Below, one piece after another: positions 36,393 through 47,649 of a stretch of 64,000 bases of DNA. The translations under genes and the position numbers were made by a program. Origin of the DNA: Gordionus sp. m RMFG-2023 (lineage: Eukaryota; Nematomorpha; Gordioida; Chordodea; Parachordodidae); the NCBI RefSeq assembly GCF_954871325.1, contig NC_088775.1, forward strand, positions 92,646,334 to 92,710,333, written 5' to 3'. Position 1 is the stretch's first letter; each line of letters starts with the position of its first letter. Under the pieces are notes generated by a model. The model did not search any database. It was not told the DNA's origin and saw nothing but the letters and a program-made list of their open reading frames with translations.

Positions 36393-37690
36393 TAAAATTA
36401 TTAATTAAATTAAACTAACTATTATTAATTTATTCTTATACAAAAAATATATATGTTTAGTGGACATGTTCCTAATCAATCCTTAAATAAAAAAATTAAC
36501 CTTTTTTGGGTAGAATCATAAATTTTAAAAGGTATTATCAGCAAAGTTAAAGACTTTTTTTAGTAGCTAATAAATATGCTACTGCAGCTTTAATATGAAG
36601 ATTAATATGTTGAGCAAACCCTTGACTTCAAGAATATCTAAACTATGTTTATTCAAAGTGACCGGTATTTTTTAAGAGAAAGATTATTAGATCACAATCT
36701 TTTAGGTTAGATACCTTTGCCAGGCACATAAGATGTTTTTATGATCATATTGAACCTAGTGTCAATACAAGATGCTAACAAGATCATTTAGATATCGATG
36801 TTTATGAGAAAGCACATAACATTTGCTAGAAAAAAATGGCAAATTTTATGGGAATTCACAAAAAATGAATCTTAGATTATCATATGAACTAATTAAAAAG
36901 AGATTAGTCAACTATTTTTGAAATAACGATCATAATTTAATATTTTTTTTTGAAAAAAAGCATTTATTTAAAAGATAAAACCGAAAATACTCGCTCAGTC
37001 GGCTCACTTAGTCGACTCACCGGGTAGGCTCAATTTTTTAAAATTTAATTTATATATTTATATACGACCCGGTTCGGATATTTTTTTTAAAAAAAATTTC
37101 AGGCCCGGCCCGGGTATTTTAAAAAAGATAAAAATTTAGTAAATTTTAAATTATTTATATATATAAAAACATAAATATAAAAAAATTATGTATTATATAA
37201 ATGATTAATTATAGTAACTTATAATGTTAAACTTATTACTTTTATATATAACTATTTTTTAAAAAAAATGGTAGCTAGTAATTGTAACTCTTTACTTTTT
37301 TAAAAAATGGATTTAATTAAGTTATATTTCTAAAAGTAACTTTTAACAACATTAAAAAATATAACAACAATATATATAAAAAACATGCTTAACCCTTCAA
37401 TACTCTTGTGGGGTATAATGAGACCCCAGGCTTGCTAGAATTGATATTACACATAAAAACGATTTGTTATTATGATCTAAAATCTTCAGTCATCAAATAT
37501 ATCTTTGAATCTAAATATTTTGGTTGAGTATAGCTTTCAAGATATAAGCATTTTGTGACTGGTTGGGGTTCTATGAGACTTCGCCAGATTAAATACTTAA
37601 TTATTTTATATATTATAATTATATAATTTTTCAATATTTTTATTTTTTTTATCAATTTATTATGATTTTTCTCAGATTTATGAAAGTAAA
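36393..37690. other. AT-rich interval
   Basis: At 36990-37115 there is a short cluster of CCGGG/GGCCCGG motifs like that at 47650-47815. No genes recognised; the frame at 37470-37655 has no support. Confidence 0.4.
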
Positions 37691-37792
37691 GAAAGGAAGG
37701 AAGGAAGGAAGGAAGGAAGGAAGGAAGGAAGGAAGGAAGGAAGGAAGGAAGGAAGGAAGGAAGGAAGGAAGGAAGGAAGGAAGAAGGAAGGA
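37691..37792. repeat. (GGAA)n microsatellite
   Basis: About 24 GGAA units (reading AAGG on the plus strand), followed by AAGAAGGAAGG. It lies within 50 bases of the end of the RTE LINE remnant. Confidence 0.95.
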
Positions 37793-37837
37793 ATAAAGAA
37801 AGAAATATTTTTTTTCTTGAAGTTGAATATTAAAAAA

Positions 37838-38015
37838 AATTTTTGCCAAATTTACACCCTGGAGCTTCTACCTTTGCACAACTAACATTTTTATCCCATT
37901 CATTTTCTTCATTCAAAAGTCCTTTCATGTAGATCTTGCAGGTGTTCTTAATACCACTACTATCAATCACCATTTTTCCTTCCATATTTTTCAAACATTT
38001 AACACCTATCACATC
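37838..38015 (-). mobile_element. RTE LINE, downstream part of the copy split by hAT
   Basis: The minus strand reads VIGVKCLKNMEGKMVIDSSG, then IKNTCKIYMKGLLNEENEWD. These match the RTE segment between endonuclease and reverse transcriptase (GVxCLKNxxGKxVxDxxGIKDTWKxYMExLLNxENxWD). It continues directly from the piece ending at 41419 on the far side of the hAT insertion. It stops before any reverse transcriptase motif; a GGAA microsatellite follows. Confidence 0.85.
38008..38015. repeat. Target site duplication of the hAT element, left
   Basis: ATCACATC, identical to 41411-41418. Confidence 0.95.
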
Positions 38016-38330
38016 CAGGGTTGCCAGGTCAAAATTTTTTAGATTTCCGGAGAAATTTGGTATTATGCAGGAGAAATATAAAAATTGCTAAAGAAAATTT
38101 TGGCCGGGATTTTGAATTGACTTAATTATCCGACTTTTATTTCTTATAATTAGTTTATATAAATACAAAGTCGGTAACTATTTTTCAAAATAAAATAACA
38201 TCTTGATTTATTAAAATATATTAATTTATAAAAAAAACCAACGATCTTTTTTAAATATAAAAGAATGTAAACAAGATAAAATTTTAAACGATTTTAATTT
38301 TACAATTAAAAATATATTTTATGCGAATGT

Positions 38331-39090
38331 CCCGCAAAACGACCGCAATTGGAAATCTACCGTGTGTGTTTATAAAATTATAGGGATAGGCGCTTAATAA
38401 TCACGTATCACGTTTAAATAGGTAGTTAGGTACTCCAAAAATAAGAAATAATACAGATGCAACTACAGTTGCGGCAATTGTAATCACTTATCTTGTAGTA
38501 CAACATTCACAGAGATACTTATCATCACAATGTTGGTAGGATCTTTTCCCCATAATATTTAACGACTCTAATATAAATGAAAACTATACTTGTAGAACAA
38601 AAATGAGCAAGGCTATCACCAATGTTTTAGGACCTAAATCCAGGAGGTCAATTCTTGACGATTTGAAAAATGAGCATATATATGCAATTCTAACAGAGAT
38701 CCTCAACTATTTCAACAAAATTAAGGTCGTTTCAATAAAACTATTAAATTTTTTCCCCTCAAATAGTGAAAAATCCAAAGACATAGCTAACCATATAATG
38801 GTGAATATAGCAGATTCGAGATTATAAATTGCATGTCAGCTTTCTGATCTGATAATGCCTCAGTGAATTTGATTTTACAGAATTGAGTCAGCATAATGTT
38901 GGTTGCGATATGTTCCTAATACCCGCAATCGATGGAATCTTAAAATTTTATAAACCTTTAAAAAAATATTTCTTAAATAAAGATTATAAAAGCTGTCCTA
39001 ACATTTTGAAAATCTTTTTCAATAATTATGGCAGAGGTATATTTAGGAATGATTTCACTAGAAAATCTACTATATGCTGTTAATGTGTAA
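38331..39090 (+). mobile_element. Inverted partial copy of the hAT 5' half inside the element
   Basis: Plus-strand CGCAAAACGACCGCAATTGG, TGCAACTACAGTTGCGG and ATGAGCAAGGCTATCACC match 10080-10520. The reading frame 38603-38827 (SILDDLKNEHIYAIL, KDIANHIMVNIADS) matches the transposase start. It faces the main copy head to head in the sense that both point inward, so the element carries a long imperfect inverted repeat. Confidence 0.8.
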
Positions 39091-39229
39091 TTTCAATCGA
39101 AGAATCTTAACAAAGATTCACAAAATTATGCTGCAGATGTGTTCATCTTTACAGTTAAAAATTGACAATAATTTTATGGCGATTGCTAAAACTTTATTAT
39201 ATTTTAAATGTTTACCATCGATATTGAGA

Positions 39230-40600
39230 TATTTATAAAATTCCTGGCATGACATATTATATATTTACTCGGCCTCTAATGATGTTAAAGCAATCCGATT
39301 TCTCTCCTTTTTCCAGGCAATCCTTATCAGGCTGAAAATGCGCTCGGATGATGCTTTAAAATGAAGTAAGGAGAAGACATACTCGCATACTTTTTCCAAG
39401 CACGGGGCCATTTCCCCTCTGCTTTTAGACCATCTAACTTTAAGTATTTTGGCGAATCATAAAAAATAGAGAGAATTACAATCTCCTCAAAACAAGAAAT
39501 CAAATTCTTTCGGTATTTTTAATATATTTATTAAATTATAAAAACCATCAATTGATGGTTTCTGTTCCAAGGTCATAATATTTATACATTTGTAAATAGA
39601 GTAATTAAAATCAAATTTTGATTGTAAATATTTTAAAATTGTCCTAATAAAAATATCTGCTTCATTTTAAAAATGTATTAACTTGAGTATTATTTGAACA
39701 TTTTAATATAATATTTTTAGCAATAGCGCCATAAAATTTATTATCAATTTTTAACTTTAGAGATGAACAGAGCTGTAACATGTTTTGTGAGTCTTTTTTA
39801 ATAAAGAATATTCTGATTGCAACTGAATATTAACTGCATGAAGTAGATTTCTTACATGTGAAACGAATACCAAATATGCTTCTGCCATTTCATACTCGAA
39901 AAAATTTTTTAAATTTTTAGGAGAGCTTTAAAAATCTTTATTTAAGAAGTATTTTTTTTAAGGGTTTGTATAATTTTAAAATTCTATCTATGGCAGGTAT
40001 CAATGACAATCACCTGATAGTTATATATCTTAACAACTCACACCATTCCAAGTCAGACCACTTCATCAACTCTTTTAATTCAATAACTCTTCTAGTTGAT
40101 GAACTAAATTCGTTAAAACATTTCATCACAATTATTTCGACATCCACAGATAGTACATTTATTGCCTTCTTGCAAGAATTATGTAGTATATGGCATATAG
40201 AGTCAATTGGTATTAATTCATTATTGTGCTGCCTCAATTCGGTAACTTTGGTTTTTGTCAAAATTTACAGAGGTAATATCAGCGCAGAAAGCTGACATGC
40301 AGATCATTGATAACCCTGAATCAGCTATATTTACCATTATGTGGCTAGCTACATCGTTGGATTTTTCACTATCCAACGAAAAAAATTTTAACATTTTTAT
40401 TGAAATGTTCTTATTCTTGTTGAAATAGCGAAGGATCGAGGGAAATGTTTTAATATTTCCCTTATTAGTTGCATCTGTTAGAATTTCATATGGATGCCCA
40501 TCTTTCAAATCGTCTAGAATTGACCTCTAGGATTCAGGTATTAAAACACTTGTGATAGCCTTGCTCATTTTTTTTTTACCACAAGTAAGGTTTGCACTAT
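39230..40600 (-). pseudogene. hAT transposase, nearly full length, broken
   Basis: From the 5' side: DGHPYEILTDATNKGNIKTF at about 40500, IMVNIADSGLSMICMSAF, then CHILHNSCKKAINVLSVDV, FNEFSSSTRRVIELKELMKW and LRYITIR (40261-40010). Much further on (39440-39230) VFSLLHFKASSERIFSLIR, KKERNRIALTSLEAE gives the C-terminal dimerisation region with the hAT SAsxERxFS motif. At least one frameshift separates the 40508-40221 and 40261-40010 frames, and stops interrupt the region 40000-39450. It once encoded the cut-and-paste enzyme of this family. Confidence 0.8.
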
Positions 40601-40847
40601 TGGAGTCGTTAAACATCATGAGAAAAAGATTCGACCCACATTATGATGATAGAGCTCTGTGAATGTTGAACTACATGATAGATGTATACGATTTCCACAA
40701 ATGTAGTTGCATCTGTATTATTTATTATTTTTGAGAATATTTTTGTATTGCAATCGATGTTGATATACTCCCCTGTACTGACTTATATGAATGAAATGAT
40801 GTTGATTTATTATTGGATAAAAATAAAACAGGATAGAAAGAAATTTA

Positions 40848-40855
40848 CAAACTAG
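40848..40855. repeat. Target site duplication of the MITE in hAT, left
   Basis: CAAACTAG, identical to 41171-41178. The uninterrupted site is present once in the hAT copy at about 10213-10225. Confidence 0.95.
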
Positions 40856-41170
40856 CAGCGTCTACATGACAGGATTTTTACTGGATGCAAACCCCCTTCA
40901 AAAACCTTTACCTACCCCCCTAAAAAAGAGCAGAAAGTTTTATTTGTAAAATAATGTGTATGATTGTTTGCAATACATAGATTTGGTGGATGAATTGTAT
41001 TATAATAATTCTATAATAAAAGTATTAATTTTTGCAGCAATAAACTTTTATTTCATCTCAAATTTAGTAGATAACCCTCTAAAAATTTATATTACCCCCA
41101 TTAAAGCAGCGTACCCCCCTCAAAAAATAGGATGTGAACTGTTCCTACCCCTCCGCTCATGTAGACGCTG
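40856..41170 (+). mobile_element. hAT-type MITE, complete (family C)
   Basis: 315 bp, ends CAGCGTCTACATGA both sides (inverted), flanked by CAAACTAG. Subterminal runs are C-rich (ACCCCCTTC, TACCCCCCTA, CCCCCCTC). It has no coding capacity; the open frame 40956-41195 is incidental. Other copies are at 60850-61403 (with an extra internal 240 bp), 15470-15884 (partial) and 63000-63055 (tip only). A related autonomous hAT with the same tips is not in the window. Confidence 0.95.
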
Positions 41171-41410
41171 CAAACTAGACATGTTTTTCGAATAAATTTT
41201 TAAAATTATTTTAAAAATATAAAAATAAATAAGTAATGTCTCTCAAAACTATTATTTATAATTAAAAAAATTTAAATATTAAAAAAAAAATTGCGGTAGA
41301 TTTTTGCGGGAGATTTCTAATTGCGGTAATTTTGTGGGAGAGAGATGTCTGCGTGTAAACTAAAAAATTGCGAGAGTCTCCCGCTGATGGGGGGAGACAT
41401 GGCAACCCTG

Positions 41411-41418
41411 ATCACATC
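41411..41418. repeat. Target site duplication of the hAT element, right
   Basis: ATCACATC, identical to 38008-38015. Confidence 0.95.
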
Positions 41419-42960
41419 CTGCCTCTTTTTTGACATCTGCTTTGCTATTCGAACCATATTTCCCATTCAATCAGCGCATTCCATTTCTTCAGCAAACTCC
41501 TGTCTTTTCTTCTTGCGCCTTCGCTATTAACTTCTTAGCATTTCTTTTAGCCATCTTGTAAATATCGTTATCACAATTTTCTTTGCTGTTATATCATTCT
41601 TTGAAGCACCTCCGTTTCTCATCCACAGCTTTAGCTACCTCCGGGTTCCACCACCAACTATCCTTAGGTCTAGGCGGCCCTTTTGTCCATCCACATACCT
41701 CCTCAGTTGTCATCACCCAGGGTTTCTTACCATTTATCCTAGATGCTTGTGCCACCTCCGCCTCCCTAATCGCCAATGTCATATTGAATTGACGTCTAGC
41801 ACTCTCCTCCTTCAATTTCCAAACCTTCAGCCTTGGAACAAATTTTCTTTTAGTGACCCTGACACCTAAGAGTGAGGTCTCTTACAACTAGTCGATGCTG
41901 ATTTATAAATTCCTCTCCCGGTATCACTTTCACATTTTTTACTATACATCGATCGCATCTCCTAAATAATCAACCACATTTGGTACTACCCGACTTATAA
42001 GGCACCAGCTTCTCAGATTCTTTCTTAAACATTGTATTACAGTCAATCATATCCATCATCACTAAAATCTAAAATCCTTTTTCCTTCCAAATTTCTCATG
42101 CCGTAACTGAACCCTCCATATACTCCTTCAAAACCCTCAATACTCGCTCCCACATGTCCATTCAGATCACCAGCCAGGATAATCCACTCTTCATTTGCCA
42201 GTCTCGATGTCACCCCCAATAGACTGTCCCAAAATATATCTTTCTCTTCTTCACTTCTTCCAACCTGAGGAACATATGCCGAGATAATATTATAAAGCCT
42301 TCTACCAAAAATAATCCTTATAACCATTATCTGGTTATCTAGCCTTTTCACTTCTACTACTTTGTCCATAAATTTTTCCACATACCCCAACTTCAGCCTT
42401 ACCATCAATACTTCCTTGCCAAAAGAATTTATACTTTTCATTAGTCTTGCCAATCATTCGTGTCCCATTTCCTTTCCATCTAGTCTCCTGTATGCAGCAC
42501 ACATTTATATGCCTTTTATACAATACATCGACCACTTCTCCCGCTCTTCCCGTCATACCTCCAACATTCCATGTTGCGACCTTAACTCGATCCCTCGTAA
42601 ACTGGTTTCTTCACTTATTATCAGGTCGTTTATGGCCGTTTCATTTTCATGAATAGTGGTTCCACCAGGTTTCCCATCCTTCTTTTTGTCATAGGCGGTT
42701 GAAGAGGACCACGGGGTACTTTGGGTTCTACCCCGCCCATGTGTTGTCACCATAGGGAAATTTTTAGCAAGGTTTTTACAATCGGATGCCCTTCCTCCTG
42801 ACATCAACCTCTTTAAGAGGTTTAGGAGACAGTGATCTTATTCTAGACGCAGATCACAGGGAACCTTTTAGACCTCCATTAGCCGCCAAACTTTACCATT
42901 CCCCCGCCACGATGAGGCTGAAGGTAAGGCAAATCAAACCATTATACATGGTGACCTTAA
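41419..42960 (-). mobile_element. RTE LINE, upstream part (5' region, endonuclease, linker)
   Basis: Minus-strand order: a 5' region down to about 42600; ...MTGRAGEVVDVLYKRHINVC with CIQETRWKGNGTRMIG, the start of an AP-endonuclease domain; LNGHVG within IILAGDLNGHVGASIEGFEG; YGGFSYGMRNLEGKRILDFS; a frameshifted part with the IDY/H region (42000-41850); then a linker with WWWNPEVAKAVDEKRRCFKE (41640-41594). The endonuclease catalytic pattern QETRW, GDLNGHVG is intact in sequence but frames shift at about 42350 and 42045. The element continues at 38015 beyond the hAT insertion. The 5' limit near 42960 is approximate. Confidence 0.85.
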
Positions 42961-42978
42961 TATAATCCTCTTCTAATT

Positions 42979-42993
42979 AAGGGGGGGGGGGGG
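42979..42993. repeat. Poly-G run
   Basis: A run of 14 G directly next to the LINE 5' boundary, in AT-rich DNA. Confidence 0.8.
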
Positions 42994-43099
42994 ATTCATA
43001 GATAAAATAAAAATGATTGGCGCTGGCCTCTAAGAAGATGACGAGGTATAAGTTAATTTGTCCGACATTTTATATTCAGTCAATATAAACGATTTTTTT

Positions 43100-43260
43100 A
43101 ATATTCCTAGGATGGCTTGAGATTATCTATTTATGCCAGGCATATTGGTGTCGTGTCAAAGAGTTTTCTTAAAAGAAGGAAGAACTGACAAGTTTAATAG
43201 AATGTCTACAGAAATTTTTTTTGAAGAATTAACCCTAATCCGGGTGAATTATAATTGAAT
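43100..43260 (+). pseudogene. hAT transposase C-terminal relic
   Basis: One frame reads RMA, stop, DYLFMPGILVSCQRVFLKEG, RTDKFNRMSTEIFFEELTLI. DYLxMPGxLVSCxRVF and the following RMSxE fit the hAT dimerisation domain (ArdYLsipxtSvxsERvFSxxG.....RxrLspe). One in-frame stop and the loss of the usual SER serine-glutamate show decay. No other part of this element is nearby. Confidence 0.65.
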
Positions 43261-43269
43261 GAGAAATTA

Positions 43270-44870
43270 AAAATTAATTTTTATTCCCATTTCCTGAAAT
43301 TTGTCCAAGAGTTACATCCGGTCATAAAATTGGCGTAATAAGCTTCCGTTTTTTTTCACATTTCTGTTAGAAATATATCCGTCCTAAGAAATCTATCATA
43401 AAAAATGTTCGTCTTTTAAGACTCGGTCTCGCGTCCATTCCACTATCTCATCCCCCCTCCCTCACACACAAAAAACGCGGGACAGAAGGACAGTTCTCAT
43501 TCACTATAAATAAGAAACGAGGCATTAAGGGAAATAAACTCAATGGCCGATCCAATTCGTGCTAATTTGAAGGAAAATAGCTGAAGATGATATCCCAAAA
43601 ATTGATGGAAGTGATTGTCAAAGAATTACTGAGCCCTACATATACACGGGAAGGATATAATTGGTTAAAATATTTCTTACTTCCTACATCCATAGGAAAC
43701 CCCTCATATCCTCTCCATGTAAAAAAATCTAGCGTATCCAAAATATAACAAACGATTGTTTCCTCGGTCAAGATCACTGGTCAAACAAATCTGGCCAGTT
43801 TTTTAAGACCGGTTTTTTAGTTCGGGTTTCTTTAAATCAGTTACCGGTTTATTCTGGAATCGAAAAATTATTTGTATTTTATAATTATGAAATTTAATAT
43901 ATTATTTAATTATTTTTTTTTTCAAAGCAGATTTTAAACAATTTATCAAGCAAATCATGTTTATTTGGACAAGAGTTTTTTTTTTCATTGTTTAGAAATA
44001 AATTTTTTTTTTTGAGGATTAGGTAGAGGCTTCAATCCGTGTAGGCATAAACTGTATGTGCCACAAGGTAAACCGTAAAATGTATTATTTTTAATTTTAT
44101 CATATTATTACGAGTTATGAGGTTAAAAAAAAATTGAACCAATGGGTAATACCCAATAGGGGATCACATGTTTTTTGGTGAAGAAGAATAGAAGCTTCTT
44201 TAAGTGCGATATTTTTATATGGATTTCAAGCGTAGTTTGTATATGTAGATTAATACGTAAATACGCGTTATATTATATTATACAGTTTTTTTAATTATTA
44301 TTGTAATGAATATGAATATGAGTATTATTAAATAAAGATCATCTTAATTAGATATCATTAAAATAAAGTGGATCTTTACACAATTAATAGTTATGAAAAT
44401 GCACACAAATTTTTTTTTAAAAAAAATATATTTCTATATTATTCGATCCGCAAGGTGGCGTTTATTTTTTTGAATTAAACAAAATAACAGTAATATCTAT
44501 GTTAGCGTTAATATCTTCTTCTTTTTTCCGGCACTTTTTTTTGAGCGCGCTTTTTTGAAATTTAAAAACCGGAAATATATTTTAGCAAGATTGGAATGCC
44601 TTTTTGTTGAAAGCCTTTGAAAAAAAAAATTATATGGAAAATCTAAAAAAATTAAATTTAAATTTAAAAGTTCGTGGAAAAAAAAATTGACTGAAATTTC
44701 ATAAGAGGGTCAGGTATTACAAAAATGGCGGCATACATTTAAATTGAGAGGAACATAGGTGAATTTAAATATATATATATATATATATATAAGATACTAA
44801 ATTGAATTATGAAGGGTATAATTGAAAAGTGAAATATATTCCACAAATCGCACATATATATATATCTATC
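43270..44870. other. AT-rich interval with one unexplained open frame
   Basis: The minus-strand frame 43777-43562 (71 codons, with FFTWRGYEGFPMDVGSKKYF) is in a GC-richer patch and could be a lone exon, but no family or splice sites fit. Nothing else is recognised. Confidence 0.35.
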
Positions 44871-44873
44871 CCA

Positions 44874-45180
44874 ATGACATATATTAATACCTAGACTGAC
44901 GATTCATTCATTCATTTAAAATGCCTTTCTAAGCGTCGTTGATATGCAAATCAGCTGGAATCGCCATTTTGGTAACCCATATGATAATTATTCTCATGTT
45001 AAAAACTACAATTTAAATTGATAGCTTGCTTCCTTGTTATCTCGATGATCCGGTAATTCTTTAATAATCTCATTTAAAAAATTTAATAATGATTAGTTTA
45101 ACCAAGATGGCGTCTCCAGCTGATTTGCATTGAAGTTACACTTTTAAATGAACGAATCGTCAGTCTAGTATATATGTCAT
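44874..45180. mobile_element. Foldback MITE with inverted arms of about 100 bp
   Basis: Left arm: ATGACATATATT, CTAGACTGACGATTC, ATGCAAATCAGCTGG, CGCCATTTTGGT. Right arm carries the same in reverse: ACCAAGATGGCG, CCAGCTGATTTGCAT, GAATCGTCAGTCTAG, ATATATGTCAT. The core between the arms (about 44985-45095) is AT-rich. Total 307 bp. No coding capacity. A TA or longer target duplication could not be fixed. Confidence 0.85.
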
Positions 45181-46430
45181 TAGATAAAAGTTGATTTTAT
45201 AATAATTTTAAATATAATTTGTTAAAAATATATAAATCTGACAAAACAATTATTTTAAAATGATAATTTTGCCAATTTGAAGGATAGAAATATTAATTTG
45301 AAGTTATATTTTTATACATTTAAAAAAAATTATTTTAAATATAATTATTATATTATAAAATATTTAACTATATATATGAAGGGATTAGATGAAATATAAT
45401 TAATTAATTTGTATTATTTTAATCATTAAATAGATGAAGTAAAATTTAATTTTTTTTTATTACTTGTTTATATCATAAGAAAATGAATTACATCACATCA
45501 TTATCTCATACCAGAGTTATTTGTAGAAACTAAGCCCAGAAACTCATTCTGAAAATTAAATAACAAGTATATTAAACGAGATATATTTTAGGGTGTGGAA
45601 ATAAAAAAATCTTAATTATTTCTATTAAACATGGATTTAAAATTCATCGGTTTTGAAAAATCATTTAAACTTATATCATCAGAAGCTTAATAAAGTAAAA
45701 ATTATTATGTGGTCTTTAATGGTTTTTAAAAGCTTGTCCATCCCTAGAAATCAGAAAATTCATAGTTTATTCAAATTAATTAGGAAAACATATTTCGGCA
45801 CTATCCAAACTAAACTAGAAAATATTTAAAATGAACCAATGATGTTAAAGGGTATTTAAATAGTTTTAATGGTAGGTGGTATATGCTAAGCGATTATTAG
45901 CAAGATTTATCATTTATTATAGCAATAACCAACATTTTCTTATCAGATTTGTTTAAATAAAATTATAAATTTCAACAATAACAAATAAAATAAGGAAATA
46001 CATATATTTTTTATTAAAATACTTTTCAAACTTTTTGACTGTAAATTCGAAAGAGCTTTAAGCCAAGGAGGAATATTCAATACAAGTGTTATAACCTAAA
46101 TAGTTGATTGAAGATTTAGAATTATTTTGGCCTTAGCACCCGCAAAAATTCTATTTATGATCCTCAACTAGCCGGAATTCTAGGGAAATTGTTTAATGTA
46201 TAAAGCGAATTTTACTAGACGTTTTTTGATTTGATTTTGGTGTTTAAAATTATTACCAGGTGTGCCACCCATTCTTCGACACAATTTTATGTTCGATGAT
46301 TTTGAAATTTTTTTTACGCGCGAAAATTAAAAAAAAATATATTCTTACTAAAAGAAATTGTCATTCTTTCGGTAAAATTTTAATGGAAAAATTTCTTAAT
46401 TTTCAACACTCTCTTACAACAAATTAAATT
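45181..46430. other. AT-rich stretch, nothing recognised
   Basis: No exons or repeats that I can support. Confidence 0.4.
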
Positions 46431-46432
46431 AA

Positions 46433-46553
46433 CCGTTTTTAAATTTTAACTGAAAATTGAACTCCGGTTTTTAAATTTGAACTGAAGAACTCCGGTTTTT
46501 AAATTTGAACTGAAGAACTCCGGTTTTTAAATTTGAACTGAAAATTGAACTCA
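46433..46553 (+). repeat. Tandem repeat, about 28-34 bp unit, four copies
   Basis: Units of CCGGTTTTTAAATTTGAACT followed by GAAGAACT or GAAAATTGAACT. The first and last units have the longer ending. Confidence 0.85.
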
Positions 46554-46790
46554 TTTTATCATAGCCTTTTTCTTCATCTATTACATTTATAAGATAATAA
46601 TTAATTTAATGTCAGTTAGGGTTTATTTAGTGTTTAAATGTCTTCATTGCTTATTTAATAGAATCCGATACCCAGAAACCTGTTGGAAATGAAAGGAATA
46701 TTTGTTTAGACGAGATACCGAATTATTCATATGTTAATTTTTTAAAAAAAAGATGGTAAGGACGGCTTTGACACCCTTCCACTGTCTTAG

Positions 46791-47068
46791 ACCTAGAGGA
46801 CCACAAAATTCAAACCTGGCGAGACGAATTTTTGAAGGAACATAGTCGGCCTTTTTTGGGGGTGGATCCCGGGGTCGATCTTCTTCTGGCAGCGAGACTT
46901 CTAGTCAAGAATAAGGTGCATCAGCTCCCTGTCCTTGATCCAGTGACTGGTAATGCCCTCTACATTTTGACCCACAAGAGGATTTTGATATTTTTGTGTC
47001 TCTATATCGACGATTTACTTCTTAGACCACGATATATGGATTGGATCTTGGAGGAGAGCTCAACATTG
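46791..47068 (+). pseudogene. AMPK gamma subunit-like fragment, exon A (CBS2-CBS3 region)
   Basis: After acceptor CCACTGTCTTAG the frame reads LEDHKIQTWRDEFLKEHSRP, then VHQLPVLDPVTGNALYILTH and KRILIFLCLY. This is the AMPK-gamma segment 'LEEHKIETWRE...HRLPVLDPxSGNxLxILTHKRxLKFL' covering the start of the second CBS motif and its end. AMPK gamma binds AMP/ATP and regulates the kinase. The expected continuation (xxDLGIGTY) is readable only after a shift of frame near 47045 (LDLGGELNIGYS), and the usual FP/RP linker is altered. The 3' limit is approximate. The N-terminal exons are absent upstream. It is either a pseudogene or a gene with sequence errors. Confidence 0.65.
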
Positions 47069-47273
47069 GTTATTCGCGCTGATTTTAATTGATTTATATT
47101 AAAATGCGTTTTTTAAATAACGTTCATTTAGCCGCAGGAAAATTCCCAAGTCGCTATTTCAACCTTTTCTCTTTTTAAAACTTGTATCTTTTACATTTTA
47201 TATATGTTTATCCATCCATCTCAAAATAATTTTTCGTAAAAGGCTCCTTACACAGATATCCAGACAGTATTAG

Positions 47274-47493
47274 ATTACCCCGGTCCAAGTAGCACTCTTT
47301 CTATTTTATAACCCGCGTCGTGTTTCAGCTTTACCGGTTCTTTCTAGGGACGGGAACGAACGTGTTGTTGTCGATGTTTATGCTAAATTTGACGTTATCA
47401 ACTTGGCGGCTGAACGCAGTTTACCGAAAATTAGATATCACTGTTAAAGAAGCCCTATCCTACCGCGCTCACGTTATAGAGGGCGTCCATTTT
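47274..47493 (+). pseudogene. AMPK gamma subunit-like fragment, exon B (CBS3)
   Basis: After an acceptor GACAGTATTAG the frame gives [47 protein letters not shown]. This is strongly like the invertebrate AMPK-gamma third CBS motif ([37 protein letters not shown]). One base too many or too few at about 47410-47418 shifts the frame, after which [26 protein letters not shown] continues (TYNxLDxSVxxALxxRxxxxEGVxxC). It ends at a good donor GTATGT (47494). The exon with the fourth CBS motif was not found. Splice sites are preserved, so decay is recent or the shift is an assembly error. Confidence 0.7.
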
Positions 47494-47649
47494 GTATGTT
47501 ATATATTTACAATGTAAAATCCAATCTTCGTTGGGATTGAGCTAATTTTTCAATTATCTCATCCTTGCTTGTCGTCGAATGCCTATGAATATTCAGATCC
47601 AAACCTTTCAATCTACTTTCACAAGTTGTACTTCTTGGTATGTTTTTCA

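Larger units (their letters stand above)
38016..41410 (-). mobile_element. hAT transposon with both ends and 8-bp target duplication (family B)
   Basis: CAGGGTTGCCAGGTC at 38016 and, read inward, CAGGGTTGCCATGTC from 41410 are inverted ends; ATCACATC flanks both sides exactly. Length 3395 bp. The transposase runs on the minus strand (about 40600 to 39230), so the 5' end is at 41410. Near the 3' end an inverted partial copy of the element's own 5' half sits at about 38331-39090. A 315-bp MITE is inserted at 40856-41170. It cut into an RTE LINE. Confidence 0.95.

Noticed and set aside
37652-37849. Frame rich in LPSF repeats
   Set aside because: It is the GGAA microsatellite read in antisense.
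42362-42656. Plus-strand frames over the LINE endonuclease
   Set aside because: The minus strand codes for the endonuclease; these are shadows.
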